Below, piece after piece: positions 47,375-55,099 of a DNA stretch of 55,099 nt (positions are counted from its first letter, which is position 1; each line of letters opens with the position of its first letter). Where the stretch lies: positions 1-55,099 of the forward strand of contig CAUDEF010000013.1 of NCBI GenBank assembly GCA_958448515.1, read 5' to 3'. The notes below the pieces were generated by a model. That model did not search any database. It had not been told where the DNA came from and saw only the letters and a list, made by a program, of their open reading frames with translations. Made by a program: the position numbers and the translations under genes. This stretch comes from an uncultured Phascolarctobacterium sp. (GTDB lineage: Bacteria > Bacillota > Negativicutes > Acidaminococcales > Acidaminococcaceae).

Positions 47375-50300
47375 CTACTTATCATATTTCTCATTTTCTT
47401 CTGCAACCATCTGTAATGTTTCCGGTACTCCATAATAACGTTTTTCCCTTTTGCTTAAACGTTCATACAGCACTCTGCCTATAGTTTCCATAACTTCTTT
47501 CATCATAGCGGGATTAGAGAACAGCTGAACGAAGAAAGCATCATTCTGTTCATAACGTGCTGCTGCCATATCAGGAAATTCTTTTTCAAACAGCAGCATG
47601 AAGGTCTTAAAATCATTAGTCTGCGCATAGCTTTGCCATTTTTCCTGTGCAGCATAATCATTTTCAATCTGCAGCAGAACTTTATCCATTTCTGTAAAGT
47701 CAGTACCATACTGTTGATTGATTTTATCAATAATAACTTCCAGCAAATCTTTCTTTTTCTCACGCGGCACAGCGGCATCGCCAGTAGGTGGTTTAAAACC
47801 TTTATCGCTTGCTTCCAGAGTTATTTCACCATCAAAATCTTTCTCCAGACGATAATACTCAAGCATTACCTTATCATCAACATCAATTATTTCTTCACCA
47901 TCTTTAGGCAGATATCTGTATAAGAATTTTGCATAAACACTGAATTTATGTATATCTTTATCAAACAATCTGCATATTTGCGTAACAAAAGCATACATTC
48001 TGTTAAAACGCACTAAAGTGGTTTTAAATAAATCCTGCTGTTCTTTAGTCAGTACATTGGTAAATCTGTCTACTGCAGGCTGCAGCTGACTTTGCAATCT
48101 TCCCAGATCATTTTTATTTTGTTTTTTGCTGCTAAAGAAAATATCGGCAAATCCTTCTATTTCTTTATCCTGATATACACGATATTCATCAAGTGAATTT
48201 TTTAAATCATAAATAATATTAGGGTCTGTAGTTTCTTCCAGTACAGCTTCTTCATAAAAAGGCGCAAAAGCTTTCTTTATATCTTCCACTGAATTAACAA
48301 AGTCAAGCACAAAAGTATCCTGCTTGCCTTTCATAGTTCTGTTCAATCTTGAAAGTGTCTGCACTGCCTTAACATCAGAAAGCTTTTTATCAACAAACAT
48401 TGTATGCAGCAGCGGCTCGTCAAAACCGGTCTGATATTTTTCAGCAACTATCAGCATACCAAAATCATCACCATGGAATACTCCCGGCAACGCTTTTTCT
48501 TTGACAGTTTCACCATCTTTAGTTTTATTCAGACCCTCTTCGGTATAGCTTGCTCCCTTATCCTTAACTTCACCGGAAAAAGCAACCAGTACATCAAGAT
48601 CGTTATATCCTTTTTCTGCAATCTGCCGTTTGAATTCCTGAAAATAACGAACAGCATGCAGACGTGAAGGAGTAACAAGCATAGCTTTTGCCCTGCCGCC
48701 AATTTTATGACGAGTAACATTCATAAAATGTTCCAGCATAATTGTAGTTTTCTGCGCAATATTATGCGGATGCAGCGATTCATATCTGCTAATTGCTTTT
48801 AATCCTGCTGCTGTTTCCAGTTCCGGATTATCTGCAATGCTTTTTATTATTCTGTAATACATTTTATATGTTACATAATTTTTTAAAACATCCAGAATAA
48901 ATCCTTCTTCAATAGCCTGACGCATGGAATAAATATGGAATGGATGACATTTGCCATCACTTCCCGGACGTCCAAATTTATCCAGTGTCTTTTGCTTGGG
49001 AGTTGCTGTAAAAGCAAAGAAAGACATATTTTCATGTTCGCCCTGAGCTGCCAGTTCCAGCAGTAAATTTTCCTGATTTTCTTCTGCTTTTCTTTCTTCT
49101 TCGTTTTCCTGTGCGTAATATTCTTCCAGTATTTTATCTGTATCTGCCAGCGCCATTTTCAGTTTATTAGCAGCCTCACCTGTCTGTGAGGAATGAGCCT
49201 CATCAATAATAACTGCAAAAGAATTATGCTCTTTTTTTACTTCTTTATAGATTACCGGAAACTTCTGCAAAGTAGTAATAATAATTGGTACGCCGTCGTT
49301 GATGGCATCTCGCAGCTGCCTGGCATTTTTATCAATCTTTCTTACTACGCCTTCCACATGGTCAAACTGATATACAGTGTCCTGCAGCTGGCTGTCCAGC
49401 ACACGTCTGTCAGTAACAATGACTACGGAGCGAAAAATCTTATTATTATCTGCATCATGCAATCCACTTAATCTATGCGCCAGCCAGGCGATAGAGTTAG
49501 ATTTTCCGGAACCTGCGCTGTGCATAATCAGATAATTATGACCTGAACCATTTTGTTTTACATCATCAAGAAGTTTTGTTACCACATCAAGCTGATGGTA
49601 ACGAGGGAAAATAAGCCGCTCTGATTTAATACTGCCGCTTTCTTTATCTCGTTTAATCTCCAGATGCAGATATCTGTGCAGGATTTCCAGCAATCTGTCT
49701 TTGCACAGCACTTTTTCCCATAAATAAGCAGTATCATAACCATCCTTATTAACCGGATTACCTTTGCCGCCAACATTACCGGCGCCGTTGCTGCCCTGAT
49801 TAAAAGGCAGGAAATATGTTTTTTCTCCCTCTAATCTGGTTGTCATATATACATTGGTAAGGTCTACGGCAAAATGTACTAATACTCTTTCTTTAAACTT
49901 AAAAATGGCATCTTTACCCGCACGGTCAAATTTATACTGATTGATAGCATTGGCAGTATTCTGTCCGGTAAACTGACATTTAAGCTCCATGGATACTACG
50001 GGAATACCATTAACAAACAAAACTATATCAATGCTGTTTTCATTGTTCAAAGAATAGTGCAGTTGCCTTGTACAATGCAGTACATTATCTTTATACTGCT
50101 GCACAGTAGTTTCATTGATTGTAGTTTCCGGTTTCCAAAATACCGCTCTGAATTTTATACCGTGGTCAGTAAAGCCTTTTCTTAATACGGCAAGCAGACC
50201 CTGTTTAGCAGCTGCTCGGCAAAATCGTTCCACTACCTTTTTCTCACTGTCGGCACCGTAAACTTTTTCATAACGCTGCCACTCTTTAGGCTGGCTTTTA

Positions 50301-50446
50301 CGCAAAAATTCTACAAAGGTTGTTACATCCAAAGCATTTTTACGGTCAAAATTTTTAGGATTACCTTTTTCATAGCCACCCTCATGTATAAGATATTCTT
50401 CTATATCCTGTTCAAAGCGTTTTTCTGTTACATCAAAATCAGACAT
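47375..50446 (-). CDS. hsdR: Type I restriction enzyme, R subunit
   Basis: 1023 residues from ATG 50446 (AAGGTG six bases upstream; GTG 50455 is an alternative). N-terminal nuclease domain (IDIVLFVNGIPVVSMELKCQ holds the PD-ExK residues), then SF2 translocase: Walker A SAGSGKSNSIAW near 310, DEAH-type IIDEAHSSQTG near 415, FTATPKQKT, and the helicase motif QTLSRLNRTMKGK. It cuts unmodified DNA after translocation. Cotranscribed downstream of hsdM and hsdS and upstream of the Kiwa-like genes. Confidence 0.96.
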   Translation of the reverse strand: MSDFDVTEKRFEQDIEEYLIHEGGYEKGNPKNFDRKNALDVTTFVEFLRKSQPKEWQRYEKVYGADSEKKVVERFCRAAAKQGLLAVLRKGFTDHGIKFRAVFWKPETTINETTVQQYKDNVLHCTRQLHYSLNNENSIDIVLFVNGIPVVSMELKCQFTGQNTANAINQYKFDRAGKDAIFKFKERVLVHFAVDLTNVYMTTRLEGEKTYFLPFNQGSNGAGNVGGKGNPVNKDGYDTAYLWEKVLCKDRLLEILHRYLHLEIKRDKESGSIKSERLIFPRYHQLDVVTKLLDDVKQNGSGHNYLIMHSAGSGKSNSIAWLAHRLSGLHDADNNKIFRSVVIVTDRRVLDSQLQDTVYQFDHVEGVVRKIDKNARQLRDAINDGVPIIITTLQKFPVIYKEVKKEHNSFAVIIDEAHSSQTGEAANKLKMALADTDKILEEYYAQENEEERKAEENQENLLLELAAQGEHENMSFFAFTATPKQKTLDKFGRPGSDGKCHPFHIYSMRQAIEEGFILDVLKNYVTYKMYYRIIKSIADNPELETAAGLKAISRYESLHPHNIAQKTTIMLEHFMNVTRHKIGGRAKAMLVTPSRLHAVRYFQEFKRQIAEKGYNDLDVLVAFSGEVKDKGASYTEEGLNKTKDGETVKEKALPGVFHGDDFGMLIVAEKYQTGFDEPLLHTMFVDKKLSDVKAVQTLSRLNRTMKGKQDTFVLDFVNSVEDIKKAFAPFYEEAVLEETTDPNIIYDLKNSLDEYRVYQDKEIEGFADIFFSSKKQNKNDLGRLQSQLQPAVDRFTNVLTKEQQDLFKTTLVRFNRMYAFVTQICRLFDKDIHKFSVYAKFLYRYLPKDGEEIIDVDDKVMLEYYRLEKDFDGEITLEASDKGFKPPTGDAAVPREKKKDLLEVIIDKINQQYGTDFTEMDKVLLQIENDYAAQEKWQSYAQTNDFKTFMLLFEKEFPDMAAARYEQNDAFFVQLFSNPAMMKEVMETIGRVLYERLSKREKRYYGVPETLQMVAEENEKYDK

Positions 50447-50493
50447 ATTGCACACCTTCTCTTACACCAACAATATACGAATTTGCTTTTTAT

Positions 50494-50730
50494 TTATACT
50501 TCTTTTTTGCCTGTAACTACTTCATAAATCAAAGATTTTTTATATTCGGTAAGTTTATTTATCAGAAAATTTTTATTAGTAATAATTTCATCTATCTTAA
50601 CACATTTATTATCAAGATAATCCGCTATGTATTTTTGTTCATTCTTAGGAGGACATACAACATAAATACTTGTAAATTCTTTTGAATAAGTCCTCCATCT
50701 CATTTCCATAATTCCTCTACCATTCTTTCT
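50494..50730 (-). pseudogene. Detached C-terminal part of hsdS
   Basis: In the frame shifted by one base from the hsdS fragment at 50717-51778, the sequence continues as NGRGIMEMRWRTYSKEFTSI, then CPPKNEQKYIADYLDNKCVK and KLTEYKKSLIYEVVTGKKEV. This is the missing end of the second target-recognition domain and the second conserved coiled coil. Removing one A from AAGAAAGAA near 50725-50735 would join both parts into a protein of about 428 residues. Confidence 0.8.
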
Positions 50731-51778
50731 TATAACAATCGCCATTAAACCCCTTAGTTCTAAAATAATAATGATAAAATCTGCTGTCAGCATCACTATT
50801 TGGAATATATACATCATATGCAGGACTTGTCACGCCATCGTATTTTGATCGTCCAATAGCCCCCATCCAACATAATATAATATTAACTACAATGTCTCCT
50901 TTATAGACCAGTTTATATCCCTCTGTTTTAACAGCTCTATTGCCAGTAGTTTTATCTAAATCTTTGTGCTGAACAATTCCTTTATCTGTATATAAAGAAA
51001 TCAAATTTACTTCATCTATAGGTAAATAATTCTTTTCATTTCTTAGTTTAAATAAACTTTTTATCTTCCGAATCTTCCAATGTTTTGGAATTTCTCCAAT
51101 CCATTCTATACCGCTGTCTTTCATCTCTGCATCAGTATTAAGTCCCTTAGTAACAGTTTCCGTAATTAACGAAAGTTTATACTCCTGCAGTTTTTCAATT
51201 ATACCGTGCTGTTTACTGATAATTGCATCAATCTCAGCACATTTTTTATCAAGATAGTCAGCTATATGCTGTTGTTCATGAAGCGGCGGGAAAACAAAAT
51301 AAAAATTTCTCACTTTTTCAGCATTTAAATTAAATTGTGTATTGCCATTGGTTTCATTATGAACATAATCTTTCATTGAAATCAAATTATACTTATAGAA
51401 ATTTTTATTTATTTTTTCATTAACATTCAGTGCCAATATAGCCTGACTTATTGTTGCTTCAACTTTTAACTCAGAAATTGCTCCTATTGTTGCATATATC
51501 GAATATAATATTGTTTCTTTAGGTAGTATTTTTAAGTTTTTATCTTCCATACCTTGTTCTGTAAGATATTTTTTTGTAGTATACACATATTGTACATTAG
51601 ACATATCACTAATAGAAACAAAAGGAACTCCATTATCTTCGCAATAAAAATCATTATTTGTCGCTTTTGGAGTACCACCACTATATATATTTAACAGTAA
51701 ATATTTATTTTTTATAACTTCCCACTCAGCAGGAATCTCACCAATCCACTCCACACCGCTGTCTTTCATTGCTCTCAC
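50717..51778 (-). CDS. hsdS: Type I restriction specificity subunit, frameshifted near the end
   Basis: 353 residues. First target-recognition half begins MKDSGVEWIGEIPAEWEV, ends with the conserved coil PPLHEQQHIADYLDKKCAEI and IEKLQEYKLSLITETVTKGL. The second half restarts with MKDSGIEWIGEIPKHWKI but stops at 50717 shortly after FNGDCYKKEW. The rest lies in another frame (50494-50730). The break looks like one extra A in AAGAAAGAA. The subunit dictates which DNA sequence is methylated and cut, so the truncated form may recognise a half site, be inactive, or be restored by slippage. The GTG start overlaps the hsdM stop. Confidence 0.85.
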   Translation of the reverse strand: MRAMKDSGVEWIGEIPAEWEVIKNKYLLLNIYSGGTPKATNNDFYCEDNGVPFVSISDMSNVQYVYTTKKYLTEQGMEDKNLKILPKETILYSIYATIGAISELKVEATISQAILALNVNEKINKNFYKYNLISMKDYVHNETNGNTQFNLNAEKVRNFYFVFPPLHEQQHIADYLDKKCAEIDAIISKQHGIIEKLQEYKLSLITETVTKGLNTDAEMKDSGIEWIGEIPKHWKIRKIKSLFKLRNEKNYLPIDEVNLISLYTDKGIVQHKDLDKTTGNRAVKTEGYKLVYKGDIVVNIILCWMGAIGRSKYDGVTSPAYDVYIPNSDADSRFYHYYFRTKGFNGDCYKKEW

Positions 51779-53832
51779 AGGTCAAATACCTCCTCCAGGC
51801 TGCCGGACAGGTCTGTTTCCAGCTCCATAATCTCTGCCATAATCTCGGCAGAAGCTCTGGGCGCTTCATATTTATAAAAATAACGGGTAAAGGGTATTTC
51901 ATAACCAACTTTAGATTTATTCTCGTCAATCCATGCATCTTCTGCAAAAGGCAGCACTTCACGTTCAAAATATGCCGCAATACTTTCTTTTAAAGGCACG
52001 TTTTCCGTATCACGCAAAGCAGGGTCAGCAATTTTTTCATCTTTTTTATAAACAATTTCTGCCTGCGGGTCTTTTTTTACTATTAAGTCCATTAAGTTAC
52101 GATATTTATTGAACTTCATTTTATATTCTTTAGCCAGTTCGTGAGCATTAAAATCTTGTGCAAATTTATTTATATCCATATAAGGCTCATCCTGTACAAA
52201 GTCGGCTAAAATTTCAAAAAATATTTTCACATCTTCTTTTTCGGCAAATAATCCCAGCGGCGCAATTCCTTCCAAAGCATTGTTAATATCTGCTACGGAC
52301 ATTTTTTCTATTGCATCCCTGTCTAAATCAATGTAAAGAGATTCCTTATACATATTAAAAAGTTTTTTGAAATTTTCTTCAGTAAGCACAACTTTTTCAC
52401 GCAGCGGACGTTCTACTACTATTTTGGTATAGCCAAAATCTGCTGTGTCAAAAATTTTGCTGATTTCATTTTCCGTAAAATCGCCGTAAATCTGCGTAAT
52501 ACGGCTGATAGCTTCTTCCGGAATATCGTTTCTTTTATTACCTAAAGCTTTGCGGCGTTTTTCAAACAAAGTGCTGGCATTGATAAGCTGCACTTTTCCC
52601 TCACGTTTGGTACCGGCTTTTTTATTGGAAAGTACCCAGATATAAGTTGCAATACCTGTGTTATAGAAAATATCGTTAGGCAATGCAATGATAGCTTCCA
52701 GCAGATCATTTTCCAGAATATATTTACGGATATCGGACGGGCCGCTGCCTGCATCACCGGAAAACAAAGGCGAACCGTTATGAATAATAGCAATACGGCT
52801 GCCGCCATTTTCTGCCGGTTTCATTTTGGCAATAGCAGTCAGAAGAAACAGCATCTGTCCATCTGAAGTAGCAGGCAAACCGGCACCAAATCTGCCTTCA
52901 AAACCTTTTTTAGCTTCCTTTTCAATATCAGCCTTTTCATTTTTCCATTCTCTGCCAAAAGGCGGATTGGAGATAATATAATCAAAGGTCTGCCCAACAA
53001 ACTGGTCATTTGACAAGGTATTGCCGTCTTTTATAAAGTTGGCGTCATTACCTTTAATAAGCATATCTGCTTTACAAATAGCAAAAGTCTGGTCATTAAG
53101 TTCCTGCCCAAAAGCCATCAGCCTGGCATCTGCATTCAGTTCATGCAGATATTCTTCTGATACGGAAAGCATACCGCCAGTACCGCAGGCAGGGTCATAA
53201 ATAGTTTTAGCAACATTACTGCCGGATAAAATATCATTATCATCATTAAAAAGTATATTTACCATCAAACGGATAACTTCTCTGGGAGTATAGTGCTGTC
53301 CGGCATCTTCGTTATGTGCTTCAGAAAATTTACGGATAATTTCTTCAAATATATAGCCCATTTCCAGATTGGAAATAACACTTGGATGCAGATTGGCTTT
53401 GTCAGTAGTAAATTCCTGCAGAACAATAAACAGGATACCTTTATTAGCCATAGTGGTGATATGTCCGTCAAACTTAAATTTTTCAATAATATCCTGTACA
53501 TTTTCAGAAAAGCCATTCAGATAATCACGAAAATTGGCTTCAATATTTTCAGGATCAGCTAAAAGTTTTTTAAAGGTATATTTACTTGTATTATAAAAAG
53601 CTCTGCCTGATGCTTTACGCAACAAAATATCACGCATGGGCAAATCTTTAACCTGTTCATATTTAGCCAGCACTGCTTCTTTAGTATCTTCCAGTATACT
53701 GTCAAATCTTCTGATAACAGTGAGCGGTAAAATAACTTCGCCGTATTCATGCGGTTTATATACTCCGGTTAATTTATCGGCAATAGCCCAGATTAAATTT
53801 GCTTTCTCACTTACATTGGTGCTTAAACTCAT
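51775..53832 (-). CDS. hsdM: Type I restriction modification DNA methyltransferase, M subunit
   Basis: 685 residues from ATG 53832, chosen because GGAGG lies six bases upstream (18 bases into the longer frame). N-terminal HsdM domain (LIWAIADKLTGVYKPHEYGE), AdoMet motif YDPACGTGGML, catalytic NPPFGREW near residue 290, and a long C-terminal region. It methylates adenine in host DNA with HsdS. First gene of the operon hsdM-hsdS-hsdR-kwaB-kwaA. Confidence 0.96.
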   Translation of the reverse strand: MSLSTNVSEKANLIWAIADKLTGVYKPHEYGEVILPLTVIRRFDSILEDTKEAVLAKYEQVKDLPMRDILLRKASGRAFYNTSKYTFKKLLADPENIEANFRDYLNGFSENVQDIIEKFKFDGHITTMANKGILFIVLQEFTTDKANLHPSVISNLEMGYIFEEIIRKFSEAHNEDAGQHYTPREVIRLMVNILFNDDNDILSGSNVAKTIYDPACGTGGMLSVSEEYLHELNADARLMAFGQELNDQTFAICKADMLIKGNDANFIKDGNTLSNDQFVGQTFDYIISNPPFGREWKNEKADIEKEAKKGFEGRFGAGLPATSDGQMLFLLTAIAKMKPAENGGSRIAIIHNGSPLFSGDAGSGPSDIRKYILENDLLEAIIALPNDIFYNTGIATYIWVLSNKKAGTKREGKVQLINASTLFEKRRKALGNKRNDIPEEAISRITQIYGDFTENEISKIFDTADFGYTKIVVERPLREKVVLTEENFKKLFNMYKESLYIDLDRDAIEKMSVADINNALEGIAPLGLFAEKEDVKIFFEILADFVQDEPYMDINKFAQDFNAHELAKEYKMKFNKYRNLMDLIVKKDPQAEIVYKKDEKIADPALRDTENVPLKESIAAYFEREVLPFAEDAWIDENKSKVGYEIPFTRYFYKYEAPRASAEIMAEIMELETDLSGSLEEVFDL

Positions 53833-53969
53833 AGTTTCCTCCATCATCATAGCTGATATTTATATCAATAAATTCAGTATATTTTCACACAATAATCCAA
53901 TTTTATTATATAATTTTATGCTCATTTTTCATAGTAAAAAGACGTTTTCATTTTACTAGAACATTAAAA

Positions 53970-53998
53970 TTGCCATATTGGCTCAGATATTTTATACT
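53970..53998 (+). promoter_or_regulatory. Promoter of the Fic gene
   Basis: TTGCCA, 17-base spacer, TATACT, about 44 bases before the start. Confidence 0.55.
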
Positions 53999-54041
53999 TA
54001 ATTTACAACTATAGTTTACTTCTTATAAGGAGCACGCTAAT

Positions 54042-55037
54042 ATGCCTGAAACATATACTCCACCTTTCACTATCACTAATAAAATAGTAAATCTGATAGC
54101 ACAAATCAGTGAAGCTATCGGTCATCTGACAATATCCTCAGGACTTAATAACAATCCTCGTTTACGTCGAGAAAATCGAATCAAAACTATTCAGGCTTCA
54201 CTTGCCATTGAAAATAACACTTTAACAGTTGAGCAGATTACTGCTCTGTTAAATGGTAAACGTATTTTAGGTACCCCACAGGAAATACAAGAGGTTAAAA
54301 ACGCTTACGAGGTCTACGATATTTTACTGAAATTCGATCCCTTAAGTGTTAGAGATATGCTTACTGCACACGGTATTTTAATGCAGAATTTAGTAGGCAG
54401 CGCAGGCAATTTCCGTAGCAGTGGTGTTGGTATTTTTAACGGCTCTCAGGTTGTACATATGGCACCTCCGGCAGAATTTGTTCCGGAACATATACATAAC
54501 CTGATGAACTGGTACAAAAATTCTTCTGTTCATCCTCTTATCAAAAGTGCTGTTTTTCATTATGAGTTTGAGTTCATCCATCCTTTTGCTGATGGAAACG
54601 GACGCATGGGGCGTTTATGGCACACACTGTTATTAGCAAAATGGAAAGAAATTCTCGCCTGGATTCCTGTTGAAACATTGGTTAAAGAACGCCAGCAGGA
54701 ATATTACAAAGTTTTAGGTATAGCTGATAAAACTGCCGACAGCACATATTTTATTGAGTTTATGCTTGCTGCACTGTTTGATGCTTTAACTGATATTGTT
54801 TCTTCTCAAAACAGCAGCGACCCAGTCACCGACCCAGTCACCGACCCAGTTGAAAAACTTCTTGCTGTTTTGGGTACTAAAGAAATGAGTATTACAGAGC
54901 TTATGTCTGCCTTGAATATTAAGCATAAGCCAAATTTCAGAAAAAACTATCTGCAACCTGCTCTGCACCAAAATCTGATAGAAATGACTGTTCCCGAAAA
55001 GCCCAACAGTCCCAAACAAAAATACCGCAAAAAATAA
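54042..55037 (+). CDS. Fic family protein with winged-helix C-terminus
   Basis: 331 residues. Fic motif HPFADGNGRMGR at about 179-190, whose His and following residues transfer AMP (or another nucleotide part) to target proteins. An N-terminal inhibitory helix motif SLAIENN (about 56), [S/T]xxxE[G/N], marks class II Fic proteins that self-inhibit. A linker with DPVT repeats (about 260-270) leads to a C-terminal winged-helix part (SITELMSALNIKHKPNFRKN). Such Fic-wHTH proteins are common beside restriction systems. It is divergent from hsdM; targets unknown. Confidence 0.9.
   Translation: MPETYTPPFTITNKIVNLIAQISEAIGHLTISSGLNNNPRLRRENRIKTIQASLAIENNTLTVEQITALLNGKRILGTPQEIQEVKNAYEVYDILLKFDPLSVRDMLTAHGILMQNLVGSAGNFRSSGVGIFNGSQVVHMAPPAEFVPEHIHNLMNWYKNSSVHPLIKSAVFHYEFEFIHPFADGNGRMGRLWHTLLLAKWKEILAWIPVETLVKERQQEYYKVLGIADKTADSTYFIEFMLAALFDALTDIVSSQNSSDPVTDPVTDPVEKLLAVLGTKEMSITELMSALNIKHKPNFRKNYLQPALHQNLIEMTVPEKPNSPKQKYRKK
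54819..54851 (+). repeat. In-frame 12-bp tandem repeat in the Fic linker
   Basis: GACCCAGTCACC occurs at 54819-54830 and 54831-54842, followed by a partial GACCCAGTT at 54843. It encodes Asp-Pro-Val-Thr units between the catalytic and winged-helix domains. Copy number changes would alter linker length without a frameshift. Confidence 0.85.
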
Positions 55038-55051
55038 AAGCACTGCTGATA

Positions 55052-55099
55052 TGCACCCAAAAAGTTGGACAAAATAATTAAGCGGTTATTAAGGACTTG
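55052..55099. mobile_element. Probable end of an IS3-family (IS150-like) insertion sequence, partial
   Basis: TGCACCCAAAAAGTTGGACA resembles the terminal inverted repeats of IS150-type elements (TG.(A/C)CC(C)AAAAGTT(G/A)GACA). It lies directly after the Fic gene and the window ends before any transposase. The call rests on the terminal pattern alone. Confidence 0.45.

Overview
The window reads as chromosome of an anaerobic, amino-acid- and organic-acid-fermenting member of the Negativicutes (Firmicutes with an outer membrane), possibly a Phascolarctobacterium or Acidaminococcus relative. The evidence is a secreted adhesin of autotransporter type, a one-chain pyruvate:ferredoxin oxidoreductase, two-subunit Fe-S serine dehydratase, (R)-2-hydroxyacyl-CoA dehydratase-type activases, strong AGGAGG ribosome-binding sites and low GC. 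The genus is an inference, not a database result.

Layout. 1-1759 (-): start of a large secreted adhesin whose signal peptide is interrupted by a G8 run. 1954-4572: XRE regulator, divergent sigma-factor-like gene, a highly structured intergenic stretch, then amidase / DUF1659 / DUF2922 / YvrJ. 4641-8500: three copies of the tRNA-Leu terminator delimit two inserted gene sets, an ATPase plus small TOPRIM-like partner and a three-gene set of exported proteins. 8494-8933 (-): tRNA His, Gln, Lys and Leu. 9034-12965 (-): ridA, sdaAA, sdaAB, a HutP-family protein and a sodium:solute symporter behind a leader rich in UAG triplets. 13169-14974 (+): TSCPD protein, CorA, an intergenic repeat and an orphan. 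15015-16719 (-): Na/Pi transporter with PhoU domain behind Pho-box-like repeats. 16836-19092: cysteine-less thioredoxin-fold protein, frameshifted ModE-like gene, cysteine desulfurase, broken C_GCAxxG_C_C gene. 19105-22617 (-): PFOR. 22890-23350: palindromic repeat element; then DUF1638.

24092-30516 is a type II-C CRISPR-Cas locus (27 repeats, 26 spacers, cas2, cas1, cas9, divergent tracrRNA) bounded by near-identical copies of one terminator hairpin. 30517-35162 holds three universal stress proteins, a membrane protein, a flavoprotein, a DUF697-like protein and DUF190. 35292-40126: LarE, a fluoroacetyl-CoA-thioesterase-like protein, an ECF S component, a polar amino-acid ABC transporter and a cupin. 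40326-45743: split acyl-CoA dehydratase activase and an aminotransferase. 45867-53832 (-): type I restriction-modification (hsdM, frameshifted hsdS, hsdR) continuing directly into two genes that look like Kiwa KwaB and KwaA. The right edge has a Fic protein and what looks like an IS3-family end.

The region mixes fermentative metabolism with stacked defence: CRISPR-Cas9, type I RM, a Kiwa-like pair, an ATPase/TOPRIM-like pair and Fic. Least-described parts: the sigma/amidase/DUF1659/DUF2922/YvrJ cassette with its mirror-symmetric, nested-palindrome promoter region; the HutP-linked serine operon leader; the tandem anti-repeats of the tracrRNA; and accessory genes repeatedly bounded by duplicated terminators.
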